From: Bimastos eiseni | Taxonomy: Eukaryota; Annelida; Clitellata; Crassiclitellata; Lumbricidae | Direction of reading: 5' to 3' | Length of the DNA: 64,000 nucleotides | NCBI GenBank assembly: GCA_959347315.1 | Contig: OY365814.1 | Coordinates: forward strand, 29,773,251 to 29,837,250 | Translations under genes and position numbers: made by a program | In this document: positions 35,601 to 47,600 of the stretch, piece after piece | How positions within the stretch are numbered: position 1 is the first letter of the stretch | Layout: each line of letters starts with the position of its first letter | The notes under the pieces: generated by a model | Told to the model about the DNA's origin: nothing | Databases searched by the model: none | The model's input: only the letters and a program-made list of their open reading frames with translations

Positions 35601-38600
35601 AAAATAAGGGAAGGTAATCTTTTATGTATCATATCATAAAAGAAATTCTTTATTATTTGCGGTTGAGCCATTCTATTCTACATTGTCAGTGTGTGTGTTG
35701 ACTTGGTTCAATCTAGTCTTCATCCTTGAATAACATTGGTCCGTCTGTGCTTCTAAATGGGGGCGGGTGGGGGGTGAGTGCTCCAATGACTTAGGGGGAT
35801 AGGCGCCCCTGCTGGCAGTGGTTCTTAACCTTTTTTCTTTTTTGGCACCGCATAGAATTTTTAAATTCCATGCGCAGAGAGAGAGAGAGTGAGAAGAGAG
35901 AGAGAGGGAGAGAGAGAGAGCGAGAGAGAGGGAAAAGAAGGCTGCTGCACATGTGAAAACACGGACATTAAAACGTCATTCCAAGGCTAAGCTGGCAATC
36001 ATTTCTGACTTTCTACTGTGACTCATCACACTTTAAAAACTGACAAACTTAAAGACCATAATTCGAAGCATAGTAATACCCAGCCTATAGAGCTGCTCTA
36101 TTTTATCACCCGGAAATATACAGCATAAACGGATATGCACATGTCTCTATTGTCTCACCATTCACACAGATCTCATCCATGGGTATGCATTTATACACAT
36201 CTATATATAGTTCTCACTGCTGTTTCCAGATTGCTTGCTCGCCTTCCTAAATTCTCCCACATCTCCTCGCTTAGTGCTAATTAATTACACTGGCTTCCTC
36301 TTACCAACTGGCATTCAGTTCAGACTTCCTCCCCTGGTCATTAAGTCCAAGCTGGGTATTGCTCTAAATTATATCATATTCAATCTCCGATATTACTGGA
36401 GTACGTCAGCACCCTATAAATTTTTTTCATATGTCTTGAAATTACACAAGTTTACCATGACCCTGACCCTAAACGACCATCACGATGCTTAACCTGGCCC
36501 TAACCGACCCTCACGACGCTTAACCTGACTATAACCGACTTTCACGAAGCATAAAAAAATTTCTGTCTGATATGTTCGACCTATAGAGCACTATGCATCA
36601 CATGAATCAGTTTAATTCTCTGCTCAACTTTCTCGGTCTCTTCCAGCATTCGTCTCCCTCCTCACAACTTTTTTTCTACTCAGGTTTTCGCACTGGGAAC
36701 GCTATGGAATTGCCACTGCCGTGAGTGGTGCTATATAAATTGATAAATGCATATGTATGCCCAATAAATACATTCGTACGCAACCCTTGTACTTTCACAG
36801 TGCAACTTGTCGGTCACTCATTCTGGGGCAGACTTTCAATATGTTCATGTGTCTCTGTGAATTCTGCCCCGGCCTCAGTTTGTCTGCAGTTGACGACCAT
36901 TCAGCTTTATTTCTGATCTTCTTCTGTAGAGTCTAAACCACATCCGACGGACGGGTCTTCATCGAGAGGCCCTTCAGAAATAAGCACTTGCAGCAAAATT
37001 ATTACAAGTGCACAATTGGATATACGAATCCACACATACAATTCTGTGTGCACACACATGGCCTTGCTTTAATGGTTTTTTGTGTTAAATATATATATAT
37101 ATTATATATATATATTATATATATATATTATATATTATTGATATATTTATATAATGTGTTTATTTGTGTATGCTTATGTATATATATATAGTGTATATAT
37201 ATATATGTATATACATATATATTGACACCTGAGCTTTCACAAATGCATATGTACATTTGTGCTTGAAATAATATAAATATCAACATTGACGGAAATATGC
37301 TTTTATACGGGTACACGAAATATTCACAGGTCATGTGATGTTCACTTAAGAATGATAATCAAGTGGCTAGTAACATCCATTCTAACATGCCAGTTGACAC
37401 TTGATGGAGGGTTTATGGGTCCCGTGTATATCCATGTGGGTCAGATACAGACTCCAGATGAGCATGTCGGCTGGGGTGCAATCATTGTATTGTAAAGTGA
37501 CTTTAGCTTTGATAAACCCACTGGGTTGTAAAAGAGGGGCAGTTTTGTTGTATGAAATTAAAGTCGAGTGCTGTTTGTCTCCCAAATTCTCTGCTGCTTG
37601 AGAATGTGGGTGAATTTGAGAAGACATCTGATGAATGCTAGGGTGAATGAGGGCAAAGCAGTTAGCCCTGGTTTCTTTGCCCTCGTGAATATAATATACC
37701 AGGTCAGCTAACACTACCATCCATCCACCAATGCATTCATCCATCTGTGTCCACTCCTCCATCCGTCCAACCATTCATCCATCCATCGATCCATCACAGC
37801 CTGCATCAGTATGGTTATGAATGTTCAGTTATGTATGTAGATACATCCGTTAGGGATCCATCCATCCAGCATTATCCATTTATCCATACATCCATCCATG
37901 CATTCATACATACATGTTTCTTCTTACTTACAAGCATGAATCCATTCATTCATTGATGCATGTGCTTCAAAGCAGGCTAATTAGGGTTCTGCATATGTGC
38001 AGATATACATACAATGTTTTTACACAAATACATACTTTGATGTATAATTTGTATGTTGCTCTGGATAGATACATACTTGATGTACGCATCTATGTACATA
38101 CGTACATACATGTGTGTATACACAGTTATTGATTGTAATTTTACAGTTTTAGTCTACAGGTCTGTTGAAAATTTGAGGACTGATTTATTGATTCGACAAT
38201 AAAAAATAGAGCTTTTTATGAAGCAAATATTAATGTTAAATTTAGAATGTGGCATCTGAGGTGCTTTGTTTTTAGTTACGATCTTAAAATCGGTTGACAT
38301 AGAATGTTGGTGATGCTATATTTTTTTATTAGACTTACGTTCTTAGTTGGGGAAATTAGTTTTGTTCTTTTCAGTAGTATTCCCATTTATATTGATCACT
38401 GATATGGCTTTTTCGTTTTGTTTGCTCCTGAAACACCTGTCAGTTATGGCTGAATTGTTTACACAGCCAAGCAGTAGGCCAAGGACTATCAGGGAGTATG
38501 ATGACGTTGGGATGTTGGTAGTTGGACGAGTTATCATTTGGCTAATTTTGGCCCAAGTTGAAACGGGTATTGGGTGAATCTTGGCCCAATGTAATGGGTG

Positions 38601-41600
38601 TTGGTGGGATTGGGTTAATCTCAGCCCAATGCGACCAATTGGGTCAATTGTGGCCCAATAGAAATGGATGAGTGGTTGGAGGTGATCTTGACCAGTAGAA
38701 ATGGTGTGGTAAGGCTTGGCTCAAGGCATAGGATGGATGTTAAGTGGTAATGGTTAAATCGTGGTCTAATGATAACATGTTGGGTTGAGTGAATCTTGCA
38801 TCTTGATGAGATGAATTGAATGTTGACCCAATGGTAGTAAGGTTGAGTAGTAGTGGGAAATGATGGGTAAATCTTGACCCAAGGAAAAGGGGGTTGAGTT
38901 GCAACAGGGTAAGTTGGGTGAATTGTGGACTAGGGGAAACAATGAGGAGAATCTTGTCCCAAGGGAAAAGTTGTCAGGAGGAATTGAGTGAATTTTGGTA
39001 TAGAGTAACGAAGGGATGAATCTTAGCTAAGGGAAATGAGATTGAGTTGGGGTAATTCGGGTCCAATATTGGGTGGATTGGGATTAGGATGGGAAGCATG
39101 GGCCAAGGGAATCCGCTGGAAGGGGTAAGGTGAAGTGGAACGAATTGGAAGAAGCTGTTGACCGAGAAGGAAGAATTTTGGTTTATGAGTGCCATTGCAA
39201 AGGCTCTATGGAAATGAAATTGAAGTTCAGTTTAAATAACAAATTGTTTCAACTGAAATTGTTCATCTTCTGAATTCAATTCACGAAGTGTTTTATTTAG
39301 ATATGTTTTCGTCAAGTAGCTCGGCAGTTAAATAGATGTTGAGGCCCATCCACATATTACGTACTCCCAGAAAAAATCGGATTTTCTGATCCTCTGTTGC
39401 ACAGCGTACATTTCGTGGATCCCCTCCCCATGTGTACGCACATCTAACCTCTACCACCCCTTAATTGCAAAGGTTAAGTAGCCAAAGACATGTATAAGAC
39501 GTTGATTTTACCACAGGATATTTATTTTTTAAGCATCATGTTTAACAGCTTAAATTTGTTAACTGTTATAAAGAAATAAAACACTAACAACACTTGCATT
39601 TGAAACAAGTGTAGAAAGTTTTAATGTTGCATAAAATTGAATTAGCAGGAATATAGTCTGTGATTGGGTTTACAGTTCTGACTAATATTCTGTCTTGTGG
39701 TCGTTATAATTAGACAGTTATATTTGCATATGTACATTTTTCTGGACCCCTTCCCCCACCACGCACCAGTATGCAAAATCGCCAAAATTCTAAACCCCCT
39801 GTTACATTCTCTTAACAAACATCTGAGTAATGTATCTTCCACGACCTATGAGCTGTCTGAACCTAACATAATTTCTTATTTCCTACACGGACGGAATAGT
39901 CAGAGAAAACCTGCTGCAAATGCTTAGTCAGGTTTGTGTTTTTCGGAGTTTTGCTTAACAATGTTTTCTGCTGTTCTGATTAGAATTGGCGAGGGAAGAA
40001 CAGGATCACCCGTTTCATCGAGGGGGCGCAATCACCCCAGAAGGTCTGATTGACGAAGACTTTGAAGAGGAACTCGGATCTCCGACTCAGGTCATCAATC
40101 TCTTAGTTTATACCCTTTTGGAAATTTCAACAATACTATAATTGTTGTTGTATTAATTGTAGTAGTAGTAGTAGTATTAGTATTGGAAGTAATGACAGTA
40201 GGGAAAGTGTTAATAGTAGTAGTAGTTGTTGTTTAAGTTTAGCAACACTTTGTAATAAAAAAATTCATTAGCGTTGCCATCCTCGTTTATCCATTCTTGG
40301 GACTGGCACTAAAAGAGTGCAGGCAGTGGCGGCATTATTAGTTGTAGTAGTAGAATTGGTTGTATTTAAGGTAGTGGGTAGTAATAGTAGTAGTTGTATT
40401 AATATAATCTTTTTCGATTGTTAGAACGAATAAGCATATAAGAACAAAGCGAATAGTTTGCTGGACTAATTAATGTTGCCTAATTTAATGTTAATGAATG
40501 TTTACATTTTTCTTCGGTCTCAGCTTGCGCTGCTGTGTTGACACTGAAATAGAGGAACCTTTTGAAGTACACTGTGATGCTATTAATTACATTAGGTCAA
40601 TGGTTCCCAAACTTTTTTTACATGAAATGAGATTATGAGACTGATCGTGTTGAGTTTCGTTCCAAACAGGAGGACGACAATGACCCGGAGTTACCATTCA
40701 GAGACATTGCCAAGTTCGGAATCGTCCAATTAGCGGGTGAGAAATAAATGCTTTCATAGCTTTATGCTGTTATTCTGTCTGCTAATTTGTGATGCTTGCT
40801 AAATAACAATGGAATAATTGAAATATGAAATTGTTCTGATTCTTGTAAATTTACAGGGACAACAGCCTTGTGTGCATCTGGCATTTTATCCCACACGTCT
40901 CCATATTTGTATGCAAGGTTAGCATTTTCCCCAAAATCATCAGGAGATCGGTTTAGACGGATCTAGTCAGGTCTATGACTCATCACAATGCAGGTTCAAT
41001 AATCCAGCGATCCGTCCATCCATCCTTCAATCCATCCATCCTTCAATCCATCCATCCTTCAATCCATTCATCCTTCAATCCATCTAGCTATCCATTCATC
41101 CTTCCATCCATTCATTTAACCATCCATTCATCCACCCATCGTCTTCCATCCATCTGTCCTTCCATTCATCCATCCATCCATTCCCTTTCTGATGTTATTC
41201 TGATACTTGCACAATTTTCAACGTGGTGCTGTATAATTTCATGCTTGTTTTACCTTACAGGTGATGACACGTACGGTCGTAAAGTAATCGTCTTCTCGGC
41301 CTGTCGTCTTCCTCCCAGGGAGGAGCTAGATCATCAAAGGCTGCTCAAGTATGGCTTCTACCAATATTTATTTTGTTTTAATTCTGTAGTTAAACCAAAT
41401 GAAATTATTTATTGTTGTCGCTAATAATGAGATGGACAAGCTCTGACAAGAATTACATTATCTTAGAAACGGTTACAGTTACAATATAGCAAAGAATTTC
41501 TGAACAAACACAGTACAATACATTACATTTCTAGTGTGCCACTTACACCTGTAGTGACTGAATTGAATTCATTGAGATATAAATGGAATAGGATGCTGGA

Positions 41601-44600
41601 ATTTGTATTGGACTTAACCCTTTAGCGACCAGCATGTACTAAAGTGTAAGGCGTAATCAATAACGCTCGTTGTTAAAGGGTTGAGGGACCAATGGGTCAT
41701 TATGTGGTCAGATAGTAGCCCCTCTGAATAAGACTGCCTTAGGACTGTGCTGGAACATTCTAGTTATGTGATCCACTTAGCTGGACTTGATGGCTTAAGT
41801 CATGTGGCATAAGCTTAACTTAGGCATAGGCTGAGAAGATTCAAACAACAGGAGACATTTCCATTTCTGTGTAGGAGAGGCTGTTATTCTGTGTTCTTGG
41901 CTTTATTATTTCTTCACTATTTATTGTTATCTATTTATTATTCATTGAATTATTTATTTATTTTATTCATTTATTTTCAGTTTGTTATTTATTTTGTTAT
42001 TTTTCTCTATTTACATTCTATTTATTTTCATGCAATTTCATAGCATTTTTGTGAGTTACAATTTTTGAGCCATTGTCACCCATTATTATTTATTCTTTAT
42101 GATTTTATTTCTTTTATTTAGTATATTTATTAAGGCTGTGTTTGTTGATTATTCGTTTTCTAGATACCTGAAGCACACGCTTGATCAGTACGTTGAGAAC
42201 GATTACACTCTCGTCTACTTCCACTATGGTCTCAGCAGTAGAAACAAACCGACATTCAGCTGGATGCGGCAGGCCTACAGCGAATTCGATCGAAAGTACG
42301 TTACGATATGTTATGTCCAGTGTTCCCAGTAAGCTGTTCGCACGTGCACACGTGCCGTGGAGCCAGGACGCACAAGAATTTGGTGTGCGCACATAAATGT
42401 TTTCTCAAAGAAACAATAATATAAGATGAGCTGTCAACCAATGCATAGCTGGGTAAAGTTACATATAGATTGAAAGTTATTTAGAATTATGTACAATACA
42501 ATGTGCATCATGTGCTCTGAGACACGATTTAGACAAGGGCCTTTTCGCAGGTTATAAGAACTTATCACCATAGACTTATAGATTATTTTTATGGTCTTGT
42601 TTTAACCATCATAGCGTTCAGTTCGGACCTGTGCACAAAAGTGTGAACCATTTAGAAAATGTTGATACACAAAAAAATTTTTAAAGTTAGAGGGTATAAA
42701 AATTTGAGGGTACATTGGTTGTATCTTGGTGGTTCTCAGTCCCCATGCCCATCTAAACAGGGTCTTCTCCTTGTCCCTTTTACATCCACTAGATTTAAGC
42801 TAAACAGGGTCTACTTGTCCCTTTTGTCTGTAGGAGTATACAGGCAGAACCGCGCTTTCTCAGTGGCCGGCCCCTGATCTGGAATGGCTTCCCTCTTGAG
42901 CTTAATAGATGGCCAATTATGCGACGTCGATTTGTGTGGCTAAGGTTCGGTTCAATTGTTTTCAGGTACAAAAAGAACCTGAAGGCTCTGTATCTCGTTC
43001 ATCCGACGAATTTCATTAAGCTTCTTTGGAACATCTTCCGGCCGATCATCAGGTAGAGTGCTAGTGTCGTCGTCAGGTAATATTTTTGTCAGGAGCTGAA
43101 ATCCTAACAAATATCTTTCCTCTGGTAGAGATTTGAACCGTGGTCAATGGATCGATGTTCCGAAATGTTAACCAATATGCTAGTATTAGGGTACAACCGA
43201 GTAGGTTATTTCTACCGAGTACCAAATCCGAGTATTCGGATGCACTATTTGATCGATCCAGATATGAAATGAATAGTAGTGGCAATTCTGGCCTGGCAAA
43301 GCCTAAAATTTTTGACTTTTGTCACTTTCGTAATTTTGTGTCACGACAAATTAGCAAAATAAACGTTTGTGCCTGTAATATCTACTAATACGGCCTTACA
43401 TTTTTCGTTTTTAGATTGTTAAATGTTTAAAAAAAAATATTGAATTAAAGTTTTTTAATTTTTAACTATGTGTGTAATATTTGTCGAGGCGAATACTTCC
43501 GAATAGTCACAAAAAATGAGGGTTATTCGGCCGAGGCAATTTCCGGTTATGCCCTAGCAAGTATGCATCCCAGACAGATGTGAAATGGATGTGCTTTGTC
43601 TCAGATCGATGTGAAATAGAGGTGGGTTTTTTTTGTTTTAGCGCAAAGTTTGGCCGTAAGATCATGTACATGAACTACCTACACGAACTGGCGCAGCACC
43701 TCCAGCTCGATCAGATCATCGTACCACAGAGAGTCAGAGAGTAAGTGCGACGGGGTTTCATCCGTAGAAATCTTCTGCTCTTGGTTTGTTGTGTTGGTGG
43801 AGGGATAGTCAGTTGGAGTCCGATGCCCTTGGTTGTTTTCGGGTTTGGTTTGGAGTTGAGGGTTTTCGTTTGTTCTGTAAACTTGGTCTGTTGGTGGTGC
43901 TCTTGGTCGATGATCCAACAGTTACAGGTCTGAGCCTGATTACTGGACTCTACGTGATGAACCTCGGTATGTTGTTTGAGCACTTGGGCCTGTGTTGCTA
44001 AGGAGCAACTTAGGCTTGGTAGGTTCTGAAATTTAAAAATTTCAGAATGAGTTCGAAATAAATTGGAAATGAGTCCTGCAATCAATAAAAATCGCAGAGG
44101 AAGATGTCATCCTTTGTCCAGGGCATTGGGATTGGTCCATTGCCCGCTCAGAGGTTGAAGGTTGGGCAATGAACCATTCCTTAGGACGATGGGAACTTTT
44201 CTCTTTACTAGATGGTTATTAAATACTTAATTCCCGACGATATGAACTCTTAGACCTCGCCATATCTTCGGTGGCACTATATAAATTTTCAGTTATTAGT
44301 ACAATTCTGTTGTAATAAGGTTAGCAGCGGTTTTGGTTAGGGTTATTTAGGCCAGAACTGTATTTGTTGGATGAGGGTTAGTTTGGTTATAGTTTCATTT
44401 TGTGTTAGACTGTAGCATAGTTGTGGGAGCTTATCTGTAGCACTGATATAAGCTTATGTATTTCCTGCTCGAACTCTTTCTTTCGCTTATGTGTCCGTGA
44501 TGTGTTGAAACCGGCTTACGTTAACTGTGCCACATTGTGCTGATGTTGCGTGGCGTTGTTCCTGCTGCACTGCATGTGGCTTATTTATCTGTTACAGCGT

Positions 44601-47600
44601 AATATTGCCTTTGCTTTACGGACAGAATTTTAAGGTTTAAAGTTTTGCAATTTTTCAGATTAATTGCTTGAAGAGAGCAATGTTTAGCAGAAATGCACCT
44701 CGATCATTTCATTATCTTACAGCCATTTTTGGTTAAATAAATAAATAGGCTTTTAAAATAAATTGTTAGCTTTTGGCATATAATTCGTTAGATCTTTTCC
44801 TTGGTTTCTATTAAATAACATGTGTCCATTTATGATTGATATTTATAAACTTTTGATGGATGTTCTGATCTAACAGACTCAAATTATGCCAAAGCTTGGT
44901 CACATTCGCTGACTGCTCGGGCAATTAAATCGATTCTCGGGTTCCCGACAATCCGTAAAAATGCGCAACTCCCTACGTTTCCTAACAAATATCCGCGAGG
45001 TCGGGTACCCCAAGTAGATCGACGGTACCCGGGTCGTGATTTCAACATTTTTGACAGCCTTATTTGTTAACAGGGCATGCATGGAGGCTCTAATCCAGAC
45101 AGATGGATACCAAGTCTAACAAAGTACCCAGATGCTCACGATTATAGAGTTAGAGTAGGTGATGGAAGTCGAGATCCGCCACCTAAAGAGTAGACCCGTC
45201 ATCTGAATGTGTTTCTCATACAACGATCCTATTAGAAATAGTGAATGTATCGGTTGCAAATTTACCTATTAGCCTTCAGTTTTAGATTTTTAACAGTTTG
45301 TAGATCCACCACTGGCTCTGAATTGAGCCATTTAATGACTGGAGTGAAGCAATGAAGAGTGTATCGTGAATGAAGTACTTAAGTGACACTGATCTAATCT
45401 AAATGACATCTAAATCTAATCTTATGCTTCTATGGCTTCTCTGATCCAATGCCTTTTAATGCTGATCTAAGTTAATCAACTGACTTTCCAAAGCTAATCT
45501 AATCTAGCAACTTGTATAGCACCGTTATTGTATTGTACCAGAGGTCATTGGTGTTTGTCGCAAGCGTATATGTATCTGAGTATCGTAATCTCTTACGTTA
45601 CGCATTCTCTGTGGAGCGCTGGGGCCCTTAGGTGATTACAGCCTGTGTTGGTTTTCTATGGAGGTCATGTCTTCTCTTACAGCTATGACGCTGAGCTTAT
45701 GACGCAGCTCTCATGGTAAACGACTCTTGTCTATGTCTCTCTGTCTGTGTGTGTGCTTTCCGTTGACATTCTGCATGTGTTCAGTTGTCTGTTTGGATGT
45801 ATCTGTTGACGACTGGAGGATCTGTGTTGTAACGATTTGGCATGTTGTTTTGTTTGGATGGTTACTTATGTAGCTTTTACCCTTTAAACAAGAGATATAT
45901 TGAGCAATGAACAGACACACGGAGAGAGATATTTTTGAGCAATGAACAGACACAGGGAGAGAAATATTGAGCAATGATAGACATGGAGAGAGAGATTGAG
46001 CAAAATGGGCAGACACGTGGAGAGATATATTGAGCAATGAGCAGACACAGAGAGAGAGAGATTGAGCAGAACGGACAGGAAAAGGTAGAGCGTGCCAAAG
46101 CCTAGGTCCATTACCTGAAAAGGCTCATTCACCAAGAACAGTTGTGGTTTTAGTTTTTGATGGTAACATTCCCACTGAGCCAGTTGACACATTTAATGGA
46201 AACAATATTTTAAAATTATTTTTTATTGTTTGACCATTTTTGTGAGCTTCTACATTTGCTGCATGTCTTCAAACAAACATTTCATGTTAGTCAATTGGGC
46301 AAGCAGTGTATTTGGGCTGAGATTCCTTTCATTCATTCATTCATTCATTCAGAGGACTTGTTTGACGCTTACTTTGTATGGCCGTTGTTCTATGAATATA
46401 ACCAAAACTTTGGGCCAATTGTGATATTCTTAATTATTTGCTATAAGAGGATATCATTTCGATGAACATGATTTCCAAGATATGTGTGGTACAAACAGTC
46501 AATTTAGAGATTTCGATAAGAGGCTCGTGATGTTTTGTTATCTGAAGAACTGCAGACAGATTTTTAGACTGTCGAGTTCCTGAGGCTTTCTTTTACCTTT
46601 TTTGTTCAATCTTTGCAGTACTGTTGTCAAGGTTTTTTTCAAAAGCCCAATTTTACTCTATGTTGCCAGATTATTTATTCTCTTGTCCAGTTTTGTTGCC
46701 AGATTATTTATTCTCTTGTCCAGTTTTTGTTTTTTTTGTCTAGATGTTTTGTTTCATTGCCCAGTTTGTATGTTATGCTGTGTCATTAATTGGCCTCTGT
46801 ATACATCGGTTGTCCTGTTGTTGATCTTTAGTTGCTCGGGTGTTGCTGTGTATATTTTTAGTACCGATTTGAGCAGACCTTTTTCTTTCTGTTTCTTCTT
46901 GTTTTTTGATTCTTTCATTTTTATTGTAACTCGATGTCTGTGTTTGAAAGTTCTTCTATGATCTCGGATTCATTTTTTCGTGGATTGATTGAAAAGCAGA
47001 AATTTTGCGCAGTTGATGCTCGATAGCGAAGTTAAATTTTGTTTTATTCCGTCAGGAATCAAATAAGCATGTTGTGCACTTTACTTACCTATCTGTGTGA
47101 GTTTCAACATGGGTTTGAAGTTTTTTTCCCCATATACAAGTTTGAGACATATCCATGTTCTAATACGATTCAAAATTCATGTTCTAATATGATTCAAAAT
47201 CCATGTTCTAATATGATTCAAATTTGCCCTAAGTGTGGGGTGCTGAATGTATTGATAAGCTGGGAAGTATAGGATTATTCGTTGTCTATTCCAAATTGAA
47301 TTAGTCAAATAATCGTTCCATTAGTGAATGAGTTAATTGATCAATCAAACAATTTATCGCTCACACTGACTCTCAATCAGACAGGTAAACGAGTCTGCCG
47401 TAGATGTGAGTACGTTGCAAATGTTCGAACAGACTGCAATGCGTTAATGTTCACCTTGTTAAAGCTGTTAACGTATCAATGGCAGCAGACACATTGTTGG
47501 GAGAGAGGCATCATCACAAGTCTATTGTGTTGCTTTCGTGCTTTATATGCCACATATTTCCACATGTGTTTGGTGTGTATTGCATGGTATAGACTGCATG

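Larger units (their letters stand above)
31245..39983. other. ARHGAP1 intron 2 (8.7 kb)
   Basis: No exon recognised. It holds a LINE tail (31370-31450), a pogo-type MITE (33218-33668), a 63-bp tandem repeat (34204-34440), a hAT-like end followed by an AG tract (35812-35935), a LINE fragment (36228-36745), AT tracts (37090-37220), an ATCC-rich tract (37715-37960), an eroded GGGTGAATCTTGGCCCAA minisatellite (38555-39195) and MITE family G copy 2 (39341-39810). Confidence 0.7.

Noticed and set aside
40598..40630. CAATGGTTCCCAAACTTTTTT upstream of ARHGAP1 exon 4, resembling a hAT end
   Set aside because: Only one end is visible and it may simply be the pyrimidine tract region of the exon 4 acceptor.
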